DNA from: Micromonosporaceae bacterium
GTDB taxonomy: Bacteria; Actinomycetota; Actinomycetes; Mycobacteriales; Micromonosporaceae
Reading direction: 5' to 3'
DNA length: 34,428 nt
NCBI GenBank assembly: GCA_020027875.1
Contig: JAHRHA010000060.1
Span: 1 to 34,428 of the forward strand
The position numbers and the translations under genes were made by a program. A model generated the notes under the pieces. The model did not search any database, was not told the origin of the DNA, and was given only the letters and a program-made list of their open reading frames with translations. Positions 26,170-34,069 of the stretch are shown in pieces (positions within the stretch are counted from its first letter, which is position 1; each line of letters begins with the position of its first letter).

Positions 26170-27406
26170 GGTCCAGCTCCGCTCGGATGTCCTGGAAAGC
26201 TGTGTAGTTCGCGATGACCTCCAGGCGACCTGGCGGGATGGCGGCCAGCGCCCGCGCGAACGACGTGACGTGAGTGAAAGAAACGCCGTTCACCTCGAGC
26301 CGCACGGCGAGGTCCATCGCCCGGTCGCCGGTGATAAGTACCGGTCGCCCGTGCAGTGGTGAGAAATCGACGTCATATAGCCACGAGGTGTCCAACCCAT
26401 CCGGGTCGCGGGCGTTGATGGAGAGCAGCGTGGGCACGTGCTCGGCCATGTCGAAGGCCTCCAGCCAGCCGGCCGGGTTCTTGGCCAGCAGCAGGCGGAT
26501 GGTGCGCTCGTCGCGCACGGCGGTGGCGTATCGGCCGGCGATGGAGGTGACCTGCCCCAGCCGGGGTACCGCGTCGGCCGCCCGAACCCCGAACTGGGCG
26601 GCGACCGCGAGGGCAGTGGCGGCGTTGGCCCGGTTGACCCGGCCCGGCAGTTGCAGCGTCACGAGGTGGTGTTCGCCGAAGGGATCGACAACGGCGTCGC
26701 CGTCGAGACGCCACTGTGGAACTGGGCGGCGCAGGTCGCAACCCGTGCAGTACCAGTCTCCGTCGACGCGTTCTATGTGTGCCCCGCACTCAGGGCATAC
26801 CCAGGAGTCGTCGTGCCATCGCTGCCCCGAGGCGACCCACGTCACGCTGTCGGCGACCCGGGCCGCCCAGACCACCATGGGGTCGTCGGCGTTGGCGACG
26901 ACGTGGGTGTCGCGGCCGCGCAGGGCGTCGCGCCACAGCGATGCCATCATCGCGACCTCTTTGGCCCGGTCGAGCTGGTCCCGGCTGAGGTTGAGCAGCG
27001 CGACGACGTGCGGCGATGTGGCGGTGATCACCTGGTCCAGGTAATGCTCGTCCACCTCGAGCACCGCGTAGGGGGTGTGCCCCGCCCGCGCCAACGCGGA
27101 GGTGTGCCCGGTCGGCATGTTCGCGCCGAGGGAGTTCGTCGCCACGTCGCCGAGTACACCCATGGCGGCAGCGGTGAGCCGGGTCGTGGTCGTCTTGCCA
27201 TTCGTCCCAGAGACGAGGGCGACCCGCCGCCCGGCGGCAAGGTGTGACAGCAGATCCGGATCGATCTTCAGACCGATCCAGCCGCCGATGACCGAGCCGT
27301 CGCCTCGGCCGGCCGCCCGAGACAGGGCGGCCGCGGTCTTCGACACCGACGTGGCGACCTTCGCCCGCAGCGGCAAGCTCTTGTTCGGGCCGGTATTGCT
27401 CGTCAT
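26159..27406 (-). CDS. murT: lipid II isoglutaminyl synthase, Mur-ligase-like subunit
   Basis: MurT activates the D-Glu carboxylate of lipid II with ATP and uses ammonia from GatD. The 415-residue protein has the Mur ligase P-loop VSGTNGKTTTTRL (residues 65-77) and the central ATPase domain. The Cys4 zinc ribbon specific to MurT is present, with cysteines 204, 207, 220 and 223 (CPECG, then CTGCD). The C-terminal domain follows. The frame is open to 27523, but that extension is Arg/Glu/Thr-rich and encodes the tandem repeats described below. ATG 27406 gives the expected N-terminus. The gene is first in the murT-gatD operon. Confidence 0.93.
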   Translation of the reverse strand: MTSNTGPNKSLPLRAKVATSVSKTAAALSRAAGRGDGSVIGGWIGLKIDPDLLSHLAAGRRVALVSGTNGKTTTTRLTAAAMGVLGDVATNSLGANMPTGHTSALARAGHTPYAVLEVDEHYLDQVITATSPHVVALLNLSRDQLDRAKEVAMMASLWRDALRGRDTHVVANADDPMVVWAARVADSVTWVASGQRWHDDSWVCPECGAHIERVDGDWYCTGCDLRRPVPQWRLDGDAVVDPFGEHHLVTLQLPGRVNRANAATALAVAAQFGVRAADAVPRLGQVTSIAGRYATAVRDERTIRLLLAKNPAGWLEAFDMAEHVPTLLSINARDPDGLDTSWLYDVDFSPLHGRPVLITGDRAMDLAVRLEVNGVSFTHVTSFARALAAIPPGRLEVIANYTAFQDIRAELDRVN

Positions 27407-27412
27407 CGTCTC

Positions 27413-27458
27413 GGTGGTCTCCGCTCGGGTGGTCTCCGCTCGGTTTGGTCTCCGCTCG
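27413..27458 (-). repeat. three tandem 15-16 bp repeats upstream of murT
   Basis: Copies 27413-27427 and 27428-27442 are identical 15-mers, and 27443-27458 is a 16-bp version. On the coding strand each gives a CGGAGACC block, so several purine-rich GGAG motifs lie 10-50 nt before ATG 27406. This could change ribosome loading if the copy number varies. If a longer protein starting upstream were made, the repeats would code for Glu-Thr-Thr/Arg-Ala. Confidence 0.85.
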
Positions 27459-27797
27459 GGTTGGGTTCCGGGTCCGGCGATGCGACGACAGTACCGCCAT
27501 CCGCGGCGTGCGACGCCCGGCACCCAGCGCTGCCGAGGAGTCGGATATCCGGGCTTTATTCCGGAATGTGTGGCTGGTCACCCACGATGACGGGCGAACT
27601 TCTGTGAGTACTCTCACGCGTCGATATCTACCCATCGTGCCGTCGTGCCCACGAGCTGTAGTCACAACTCGGTCGTCGTGGGACGGGACGGAAATGATTC
27701 GCCTCAGCAATTCGCTTGGTGAGATCACGACCGCACCGAGTGACGAGGGTCCTCGGCTACAAAGGTGTGCCGGTGCCCCGCCCTGGGGCGCCGTGTG
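27459..27797. other. divergent intergenic region between murT and the riboswitch
   Basis: The gap must hold the promoters of murT (minus) and of the c-di-AMP-controlled NlpC/P60 gene (plus). I see GTGAG-TACT-CTCAC (27604-27617), a small inverted repeat, and CCGAG/CTCGG arms near 27740-27756. No clear -10/-35 pair can be assigned with confidence, and no gene is supported. Confidence 0.3.
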
Positions 27798-27996
27798 CCG
27801 GCAGGGTCACGCCGAACCCTGCCCTCCCCGCCGGCGCGGTCCTCACGACACACAACAGGACGAGGGCAGGAGCGGGGGAACCATTCTCCCGTCCCGCCGG
27901 CCGACAGCCGGTGGGACTTGGGGTGAAGCCGCACTCGCGGCCGGGCAGCCCTTCGCGCCCGAACCCGACAGCTCACTTCGCAGGCGTGCCGGAGGG
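27798..27996 (+). promoter_or_regulatory. c-di-AMP riboswitch (ydaO-yuaA type)
   Basis: The conserved blocks are GGTCACGCCGAACCCTG at the 5' side, CGGGGGAACCA (about 27875), TTGGGGTGAAGCCGC (about 27918) and CCGAACCCGACAGCTCACTT then CGCAGGCGT at the 3' side. This is the ydaO pattern as it appears before actinobacterial cell-wall hydrolase genes. P1 is CACGCC (27808-27813) with GGCGTG (27983-27988), and CCGG 27798-27801 can extend it with 27989-27992. That extension would take up the first two G of the GGAGGG ribosome binding site (27991-27996). Binding of c-di-AMP is expected to reduce expression of the P60 gene. The exact 5' boundary is uncertain. Confidence 0.85.
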
Positions 27997-28003
27997 AATT
28001 TCC

Positions 28004-28945
28004 GTGCATCCAGTCACCCCCCGTGGGGTGCGGCGGTACGGGCGCTCGAGCGCGGTCGCGCTCGCGGCGCTCGGCGTCCTGGCCGGCGGTGTGGCAGTTG
28101 CCACGCCTGCGTTGGCCTTGACCGCTGCTCCCACCGCAGTCGTTTCCGCGGCTGCCACCACATACACCGCAACGTCGTCGCCGACAGCGGCCACGACGCC
28201 GACCGCGGCGGCTGCCGCGAGCAGGTTGGCCGCAGCGACCCGAGTCACCCACACGTACCTGTGGAGCAACCGGTCGACGGCCCAGCCGGGCCAGACCGTC
28301 AAGCTGACCGGCAAGGTCACTTACGGTACGAACAAGGCCCGGGTCCGTTCCCAGATCGTCAAGCTCCAGGTGCGTAGTGCTACTGCCTGGAAGACCATCT
28401 GGACCAAGCGCCTGTCGGGGAATGGCTACGCGGTCTTCTGGGTGAAGCCCGCGCGGTCGACGACCTACCGGCTCTCCTACGTAGGGGCCACGTCGCTGGG
28501 CAGGTCGGTCTCCACCCGGGAGGTCATCACGGTTAAGGCCACACCGGTCAAGGCCGCGCCTAAGGCGGCGCCGGTGAAGGCTGTTCCGGTCAGTTCGCGG
28601 GGGGCGCGGGTCGTGGCCGCCGCGGCCGCGCAGTCCGGCAAGTGGTACCGCTACGGTGCTGCCGGACCCAGCTACTTCGACTGCTCGGGCTTGACGCAGT
28701 ACGTCTTCAAGAAGTTCGGCGTCTCGCTGCCCCACAAGGCGAACTCGCAGAAGAGCTACGGCCGGCCGGTCTCGCGGGCCTCGGCCCGCCCGGGCGACCT
28801 GATCATTTTCCTCAGCGGCGGCTACGGCTACCACGCGGCGATCTACGCGGGTGGTGGCTACATGTACGACTCGCCGCGACCCGGTCAGCGGGTCGGCAAG
28901 CACAAGATCTGGAGCTCCAACGTGGTGTTCCGCCGCCTCGTCTGA
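28004..28945 (+). CDS. secreted NlpC/P60 peptidoglycan endopeptidase
   Basis: The 313-residue secreted enzyme has a signal peptide (RSSAVALAALGVLAGGVAVA, cleaved near ALA), an Ala/Thr-rich linker and a beta-sandwich-like domain (about 82-175: YLWSNRSTAQPGQTVKLTG). A Lys-Ala-Pro linker and an NlpC/P60 domain follow, with Cys 227 in YFDCSGLTQYVF and His 277 in GYHAAIYAGGG. Such enzymes cut the stem peptide of peptidoglycan. GTG 28004 is chosen because GGAGGG lies 7 nt upstream; the frame is open further upstream through the riboswitch. It is followed by a perfect terminator hairpin, so it is monocistronic and probably c-di-AMP-controlled. Confidence 0.92.
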   Translation: MHPVTPRGVRRYGRSSAVALAALGVLAGGVAVATPALALTAAPTAVVSAAATTYTATSSPTAATTPTAAAAASRLAAATRVTHTYLWSNRSTAQPGQTVKLTGKVTYGTNKARVRSQIVKLQVRSATAWKTIWTKRLSGNGYAVFWVKPARSTTYRLSYVGATSLGRSVSTREVITVKATPVKAAPKAAPVKAVPVSSRGARVVAAAAAQSGKWYRYGAAGPSYFDCSGLTQYVFKKFGVSLPHKANSQKSYGRPVSRASARPGDLIIFLSGGYGYHAAIYAGGGYMYDSPRPGQRVGKHKIWSSNVVFRRLV

Positions 28946-28964
28946 GCCCGTGCTTCCCCCCCGG

Positions 28965-28998
28965 AAGGGCGCACCCACACCGATGTGGGTGCGCCCTT
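28965..28998 (+). terminator. terminator after NlpC/P60 gene
   Basis: Positions 28965-28979 and 28984-28998 are perfect 15-bp complements with the loop CCGA, ending in CTTTCG. This is a strong intrinsic terminator 19 bp after the stop codon. Confidence 0.85.
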
Positions 28999-29076
28999 TC
29001 GCATAGGCCCATCCTGGCGCCGCAGGTTCAGCGCCAAGATCGCCACGATCACGGCGAATCCGTCGTCAAATGGCGT

Positions 29077-29102
29077 CGATCATGACCTCCAGGTCATGAT
29101 CG
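29077..29102. repeat. 11-bp intergenic inverted repeat
   Basis: CGATCATGACC (29077-29087) and GGTCATGATCG (29092-29102) are perfect complements around TCCA. It lies 80 bp after the P60 terminator and 200 bp before the mraZ promoter. It may be a dispersed intergenic palindrome or a regulator site. The rest of 28999-29310 is A/T-richer around 29165-29180 and shows no gene. Confidence 0.7.
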
Positions 29103-29310
29103 GCGCACGAGGCTCCACTTTCCTCCACTAGGGCGGATAAGGGGACCAACTCAGCGTTGCAATGACATTATTTACCCCTATATGTCCGATCATCGTCTCG
29201 CCCGATGGGTCTGCCAGCTAGCTTGAGGTGCAATTTTCCCTCCACCCACAGCCACGCTCTTTGGCCTGGGACTTCCCCCGCCGAGTCGGACAAAATACCC
29301 GGCAACCGGA

Positions 29311-29352
29311 TTGACGGTGGGGGAAAGTGGAGTAGAGTGGAGTTCCTTGGCG
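29311..29352 (+). promoter_or_regulatory. mraZ promoter with four MraZ boxes
   Basis: TTGACG (29311-29316) and TAGAGT (29333-29338), spaced 16 bp, form a good -35/-10 pair. Overlapping it are TGGGG (29318), TGGAG (29328), TGGAG (29338) and TGGCG (29348), four 5-mers at an exact 10-bp period. MraZ is known to bind direct TGGGN-type repeats with 5-bp spacers upstream of its own gene. Here the boxes lie on the spacer, the -10 and the start point, which fits autorepression of the dcw cluster. Confidence 0.8.
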
Positions 29353-29404
29353 GAGCCGGTCGGCTTCGTCGGCCCCGGGGGACCGGGCGAGGGGGTGGGG
29401 TCCT

Positions 29405-29836
29405 GTGTTTCTGGGCACCCACACACCGCGCCTTGACGACAAGGGCCGACTGATCCTTCCGGCGAAGTTTCGGGATGGTCTGGCGGGTGGTGTCGTGATC
29501 ACTAAGGGACAGGAACGCTGTCTTTATGTGCTCCCTACTGCCGAGTTTCGCCGAATGGCCGAACGGCTGCAAGCACAACCAGTGACCCACAAGGCGGCCC
29601 GGGCTTACGGCCGGGTCTTCTTCTCCGGCGCCCACGACGAGGTGCCCGACAAGCAGGGTCGGGTGACCATTCCCGCCCACCTGCGTGAGTACGCAGGGCT
29701 GGACCGCGACGTCGCGGTGATCGGGGCGAGTAGCCGCGTGGAGATCTGGGACCAGGAAGCATGGGAGACATACCTGGCGAGCAACGAGGACGGCTACGCC
29801 GGGATCGAGGAAGGGGTGTTGCCCAGCGGGCCGTGA
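29405..29836 (+). CDS. mraZ: transcriptional regulator MraZ
   Basis: The 143-residue protein is the usual MraZ of two SpoVT/AbrB-like swapped-hairpin domains. The first runs from [20 protein letters not shown]; the second contains [20 protein letters not shown]. Both carry the D-x-x-G-R-x-x-x-P signature. It forms ring-shaped oligomers that bind the MraZ boxes. GTG 29405 is preceded by a G-rich ribosome binding site (GGGGGTGGGG, 4 nt). It is the first gene of the division and cell-wall cluster. Confidence 0.97.
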   Translation: MFLGTHTPRLDDKGRLILPAKFRDGLAGGVVITKGQERCLYVLPTAEFRRMAERLQAQPVTHKAARAYGRVFFSGAHDEVPDKQGRVTIPAHLREYAGLDRDVAVIGASSRVEIWDQEAWETYLASNEDGYAGIEEGVLPSGP

Positions 29837-29953
29837 TGCCCGCGGGGAGTCTGGCGGCCGGCCCATGGCCCGCCGGTGACGCGAATCGCGACGCCAGCGC
29901 ACGCGAAGTGCGCAGTCGCACGGGATTCCGCGACACCGCGGCGATGGGGACAT

Positions 29954-30045
29954 CCGTACCGCGAGATCTCCAGCCGCTCACCGGCTCCTGACACTCCTTC
30001 CCCGGTGCCAGGCGCGAGCGAGCGGGTGGGGATCTGGCGGTACGG
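29954..30045 (+). ncRNA. large hairpin in the mraZ-rsmH gap (mraW RNA motif candidate)
   Basis: Positions 29954-29979 pair with 30020-30045 over 26 positions with only two mismatches and one G-U pair. The 40-nt apical part can fold further (ACCGG 29980-29984 with CCGGT 30002-30006). The 285-bp gap between mraZ and rsmH is transcribed in the dcw operon and has no gene. A structured RNA called the mraW motif is known from this exact place in many actinobacteria. I infer identity from position and not from a covariance-model match. Confidence 0.55.
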
Positions 30046-30121
30046 CCGGTCTGGCCGCCGGGCGCATACGGCACGTGGACCGCGAATCCGCGCGCCGTGT
30101 AGGCACCAAAAGGGGGTCGTC

Positions 30122-31273
30122 GTGGGGAAGCATCGTGCTTCCCACGGCTCAGGCACGCCCGAGTACAACGGGGCGGGGGTGTCACGAGCCAGTGGAAGGA
30201 ACGTTTCGCGGGGCGAGCACACTCCGGTACTGCTCGAGCGCTGCCTGGAGCTCCTCAGCCCCGCGCTGCAGGGTCAGCATCCGGTGCACGTCGACGCGAC
30301 GCTCGGCCTCGGCGGGCACGCGGAGGCCGTGCTCGCCGCGCACCCGTCCGTGACGGTGGTCGCGCTCGACCGGGACCCCCATGCGATTGAGCGTTCGACG
30401 CAGCGGCTGGCGCCGTATGCCGATCGGATCATGCTCGCCCACGCCGCCTATGACGATCTGCCCGACGTGCTGGACCGGCTCGCATTGAGCACAGTGGACA
30501 GCATCCTGTTTGACCTGGGCGTCTCGTCCATGCAACTCGACGACGCGGCTCGAGGTTTCGCCTACGCGCAGGATGCACCCCTGGACATGCGGATGGACCC
30601 CACGCGGGGGGTCACCGCCGAGGAAGTCGTCAACTCCTACCCGGCCGCGCAACTCGCCAGGGTGCTGCGCGTTTACGGAGAAGAGAAGTTCGCCACCCGC
30701 ATCGCTGCCGCGATCGTCCGCGAACGGACCAGAGCACCCATCACGTCCTCGGCTCGCTTGGCGGAGTTGGTCCGGGAGTCCATCCCGGCACCCGCTCGGC
30801 GGACCGGCGGCCACCCGGCCAAGCGCTCGTTCCAGGCGCTGCGCATCGAGGTCAACGGCGAGCTCGCCTCCCTCGAGGCGGCGATGCCCGCGGCGCTCGA
30901 CGTGCTCGCCGTCGGCGGACGGGTGGTGGTGCTGGCTTATCACTCCCTCGAAGATCGCATGGTCAAGCGGGCCTTAGCGGAGCGGGCACGGTCCACCGCG
31001 CCGGTGGACCTCCCGGTGGAGCTGCCGGGAACCGGCCCGAGTCTTCGCCTGCTCACCCGCGGGGCCGAGCGTGCCAGCGAGGCGGAGGTGGCAGCCAATC
31101 CGCGGGCGGCATCCGTGCGACTGCGCGCCGCCGAGCGCATCGACCCAGACGCATCCGCGTCGGGGCCGACGAAAGCACTGCATCAACCCCTGGCGCGGGG
31201 GCACCGCGGCAGCAAGGGGGACCGAAACACCGCGTACCCGGCGGACCGAGACATCAACGACGAGGGGGAGTGA
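30122..31273 (+). CDS. rsmH: 16S rRNA (cytosine-1402-N4) methyltransferase
   Basis: RsmH (MraW) methylates N4 of C1402 in the decoding centre of 16S rRNA. The 383-residue protein has [13 protein letters not shown], the SAM-binding loop [15 protein letters not shown] (about 57-71), [30 protein letters not shown] and [13 protein letters not shown], all family landmarks. It has a variable N-terminal extension of about 30 residues and a polar tail. The frame is open to 29876, but GTG 30122 has AGGGGG 5 nt upstream. Its stop lies just before the ftsL ATG. Confidence 0.96.
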   Translation: MGKHRASHGSGTPEYNGAGVSRASGRNVSRGEHTPVLLERCLELLSPALQGQHPVHVDATLGLGGHAEAVLAAHPSVTVVALDRDPHAIERSTQRLAPYADRIMLAHAAYDDLPDVLDRLALSTVDSILFDLGVSSMQLDDAARGFAYAQDAPLDMRMDPTRGVTAEEVVNSYPAAQLARVLRVYGEEKFATRIAAAIVRERTRAPITSSARLAELVRESIPAPARRTGGHPAKRSFQALRIEVNGELASLEAAMPAALDVLAVGGRVVVLAYHSLEDRMVKRALAERARSTAPVDLPVELPGTGPSLRLLTRGAERASEAEVAANPRAASVRLRAAERIDPDASASGPTKALHQPLARGHRGSKGDRNTAYPADRDINDEGE

Positions 31274-31275
31274 CG

Positions 31276-31893
31276 ATGAACGGGACAACGACCCGCGCCC
31301 GTACGGGCCGCGGCGTTGCCGACCAACGGCGAGGCGTGCGGCCACAGGCACATCCGCAGCGCGATGGACGTCGCGAGGCATCGCACGGTGCGTACCAGGA
31401 CGGGGCGAACGCGCTCCAGATCGGCTACGCGGACCCGACCGAGGCCGGCGCGCCGTCCGACGTCGGCAAGCCCACCGCGCAGTACCGCGGGTCGCGAGTG
31501 CGAAGCCGGCTGACGACCTCGCCAGCGACGCTCGCGCCGCCGCTGCCGGTCTCGTTGCCACGCGCTCCGTTCCTCGTCATGGTGGTGGCGCTCGTCGTCG
31601 TCGGTGTGCTCGGCGTGCTCGTTCTCAACACCAAGATCAACGAGAATGCCATCCGCCTCGATGACCTGCAGGCAGGCAAGGCAGCGCTCGACGTCCAGGA
31701 GCAGGAGCTCGCGCAGGAGCTGGCCGAGCGGGAGTCGCCCGGCAACCTTCGGGTGGCGGCGAAGCGGCTGGGCCTCGTGCCGGCCGGGAAGCCGGCCTTC
31801 ATCAGCCTGCCGGACGGGCGCGTCGTTGGCGTGCCGCAGCCGGCCAGCGGACAGTCGAGCGCCACCACCACAATCTCCGATCAAGGACAGTAG
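31276..31893 (+). CDS. ftsL: cell division protein FtsL-like
   Basis: The 205-residue bitopic protein has a long polar, Arg-rich cytoplasmic N-terminus (1-95), one transmembrane helix (about 97-118, FLVMVVALVVVGVLGVLVL) and a short coiled coil (about 119-152, with the heptad-like LDDLQAGKAALDVQEQEL). A Pro/Ser tail follows. FtsL with FtsB/DivIC links to the FtsQ-FtsW-FtsI septal synthase. Sequence is poorly conserved in this family, so the call rests on topology and the position between rsmH and ftsI. ATG 31276 has GGGGGAG 5 nt upstream, inside the rsmH stop region. Confidence 0.85.
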   Translation: MNGTTTRARTGRGVADQRRGVRPQAHPQRDGRREASHGAYQDGANALQIGYADPTEAGAPSDVGKPTAQYRGSRVRSRLTTSPATLAPPLPVSLPRAPFLVMVVALVVVGVLGVLVLNTKINENAIRLDDLQAGKAALDVQEQELAQELAERESPGNLRVAAKRLGLVPAGKPAFISLPDGRVVGVPQPASGQSSATTTISDQGQ

Positions 31894-31896
31894 GTC

Positions 31897-34008
31897 ATGG
31901 CGCGCCGTGACCCCGACGACAAGCCGTCGGAGGTTCCACCGCGCCAGCGGCTCCCCGACGGATCGTCGGCGACCGGGCGTAGTCGGATCACCGAGGCCCG
32001 CGGCTATCACCCACGCGGGCGCACGGTCGGTGAGTCGGTCCGGCCGGTGCTGCGGCTGGTCCCCGATGCCGAGGACGCCACCCGGACCAGGCCGCGGGCC
32101 AGCACGGCGGAAACTAGCACCGCGCGTCCTAGCACCGCGCGTCCTAACACCGCGCGTCCTAACACCGCGCGTACCGACACCGCGCGTACTAAAACCGCGC
32201 GCCGCTCGCCCATACACGCGCATCCCGCCTCGTCGCGGCGCGTAGGACCGCCCCGCCAACCTCGGCTGGCCGATCAGGCGCGCCGTCTCCGCCTCGGCAC
32301 GGCGGTCCTTCTGGCGCTGTTCATAGTCATCGCTGGCCGACTCGTGGCGTTCCAGGTCACGGACGCGCCGACGTACGCGGCGCAGGGACTTGCGGCGCGG
32401 CTGCAGCCGGTGAACCTGCCGGCACCACGCGGCAGCATCCTCGACCGTTACGGCGCGGTACTCGCCGGCAGCGCCGAGGCGCGCTACGTCTTCGCCGACC
32501 CGGACCTCGTCAAGGACCCGGCGAAGACCGCCGACGCGCTCTCCCCCGTGCTGGGGATCCCGCGCTCCGAGCTGCTGCCCAGACTGGCGCCGCACCGGCG
32601 GGGGGACGGCACCGAGGTCAGGTTTGAGTACCTGGCTCGCGGCGTACCGGTCACCATGGGACAGGCCGTCAGCGCGCTCAACCTCGCCGGCATCGGCGTG
32701 CGTCGCGACGAGAGTCGGGTGGTGCCCGGCCACGACCTCGCGGCCAACCTCATTGGGTTTACCGGCCGCGAGCTGACCGGCCTGGGTGGCCTGGAGGCGA
32801 GCTACGACGAGCTGCTGCGGGGCATCGACGGGATGCGTCAGTTCGAGATAGGCCAGCCTGCTGGTGAGGTCAACCTCGACCACGAGATCCCGGGCGGCTA
32901 TCACGAGGAGATCCCGGCGCGGCCGGGCAGCTCGCTGCAGCTGACCATCGATCGGGACCTGCAGTTCGAGGTCCAGCGCGTGCTCGGTGTCAAGATGCGC
33001 CAGGCGAAGGCGATCACCGGTTCGGCGGTCGTGCTCGACCTGCGCACCGGTGAGGTTCTCGCCCAGGCGAGCTACCCCTTTTACGACGCGGCGAACCCGT
33101 TCAACTACCAGCCCGGCGAGCGCGGCGACGCGGCCTCGGGCATCGCGGTCGACCCGGGCTCCGTGCACAAGGCGATTGTCGTGGCCGCCTGCCTACAGGA
33201 GGGGATCGTGGCGCCGGGGGACTCGGTGCTCGTGCCGTCGTCGATCACGAAGGGCGGCACCCGGTTCAGCGACACGCACCCTCACGCGCAGCCGGTCCGG
33301 ATGACGCTGCCGGGCATTCTGGCCTGGTCGTCGAACCTCGGCACTATCACACTCGCCGACCAGCTCGGCGCCGAGAAGCTCTATGAGTACCAGCGTGCGT
33401 TCGGGCTCGGTGAGCCGACGGGCGAGAACCTGCCCGGGGAGTCGGCGGGGTTGGTGCAGCCGCCCGCGAACTGGAGCGAGGCCAGCCACGGCTCGATCCC
33501 GATCGGCATGGGTGTCTCCGTCACGCCGCTGCAGATGGCCGCGGTGTACGCGGCAATCGCCAACGGCGGGGTATGGGTGCGACCGCACCTGGTCCGGGCC
33601 GTGATCGCACCGGACGGCAAGTCCACCCCGGCGCCGGCCGAGCCGACCCGCCGGGTGATCTCGGCGGAGAACGCGTCGGCGCTGCGCACCATGCTCGAGG
33701 CGGTCGTGACAGTGCCCGGCGCGACCGGCCTCTCCGCGAAGGTCGACGGGTACCGGGTGGCCGGCAAGACCGGCACCGGCAAGCTGGTGCAGGACGGCAA
33801 GTACGTCGCCGGCGAGGTCGCCTCGTTCATCGGCATGGCGCCGGCCGATGCCCCGCGCTACGTCATCGCCGTATTCGCCCACACCCCCGGGGGCAACGGC
33901 GGTGTGGTGGCCGGGCCGGCATTCGCCGAGCTGATGGAGTACACGCTGAGCCACTTCCGGGTGGCGCCCACCGGTACAAATCCCCCAAAATTCCGCGTTT
34001 ACCCGTGA
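31897..34008 (+). CDS. ftsI: septal peptidoglycan transpeptidase (PBP3)
   Basis: FtsI crosslinks septal peptidoglycan with the FtsW polymerase. The 703-residue class B PBP has an extended cytoplasmic region (1-130), one helix (about 132-152), a dimerisation/pedestal domain starting with APRGSILDRYGAVLA, and a transpeptidase domain. The SxxK motif is SVHK with Ser 422, SxN is SSN at 478-480, and KTG is at 624-626. The cytoplasmic N-terminus carries six in-frame 15-bp repeats. ATG 31897 follows the ftsL stop by 3 bp, with AGGACAG upstream. Confidence 0.96.
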   Translation: MARRDPDDKPSEVPPRQRLPDGSSATGRSRITEARGYHPRGRTVGESVRPVLRLVPDAEDATRTRPRASTAETSTARPSTARPNTARPNTARTDTARTKTARRSPIHAHPASSRRVGPPRQPRLADQARRLRLGTAVLLALFIVIAGRLVAFQVTDAPTYAAQGLAARLQPVNLPAPRGSILDRYGAVLAGSAEARYVFADPDLVKDPAKTADALSPVLGIPRSELLPRLAPHRRGDGTEVRFEYLARGVPVTMGQAVSALNLAGIGVRRDESRVVPGHDLAANLIGFTGRELTGLGGLEASYDELLRGIDGMRQFEIGQPAGEVNLDHEIPGGYHEEIPARPGSSLQLTIDRDLQFEVQRVLGVKMRQAKAITGSAVVLDLRTGEVLAQASYPFYDAANPFNYQPGERGDAASGIAVDPGSVHKAIVVAACLQEGIVAPGDSVLVPSSITKGGTRFSDTHPHAQPVRMTLPGILAWSSNLGTITLADQLGAEKLYEYQRAFGLGEPTGENLPGESAGLVQPPANWSEASHGSIPIGMGVSVTPLQMAAVYAAIANGGVWVRPHLVRAVIAPDGKSTPAPAEPTRRVISAENASALRTMLEAVVTVPGATGLSAKVDGYRVAGKTGTGKLVQDGKYVAGEVASFIGMAPADAPRYVIAVFAHTPGGNGGVVAGPAFAELMEYTLSHFRVAPTGTNPPKFRVYP
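32113..32202 (+). repeat. 6 x 15-bp tandem repeat in ftsI N-terminus
   Basis: Six units start at 32113, 32128, 32143, 32158, 32173 and 32188. Units 3 and 4 are identical; the others differ by one to four bases. They encode TSTAR, PSTAR, PNTAR, PNTAR, TDTAR and TKTAR (residues 73-102), giving a basic, low-complexity cytoplasmic segment before the membrane helix. The degeneration of the outer units suggests an older array than the one in leuS. Confidence 0.92.
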
Positions 34009-34055
34009 TGGCAGTCCCGTCACGCCACGCGCGCTGTCCTCTCGCCGGATGCGGG

Positions 34056-34061
34056 TAGGGT
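34056..34061 (+). promoter_or_regulatory. possible -10 box (TAGGGT) for murE
   Basis: TAGGGT (TANNNT) ends 8 nt before GTG 34070, in the 61-bp gap after ftsI. It could give a leaderless murE transcript in addition to read-through from ftsI. The purine-rich AGGGG 2 nt before the start is an alternative, closely placed ribosome binding site. Confidence 0.3.
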
Positions 34062-34069
34062 CAGGGGCC

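Noticed and set aside
29876..30121. Extended N-terminus of RsmH, reading through the mraZ-rsmH gap
   Set aside because: The extension overlaps the large hairpin and resembles no RsmH; GTG 30122 has a well-placed AGGGGG.
31183..33168. 661-codon open frame antisense to ftsL/ftsI
   Set aside because: The Arg/His-rich shadow of the dcw genes; the TRGVRTRGVRTRG repeat in it is the complement of the ftsI array.
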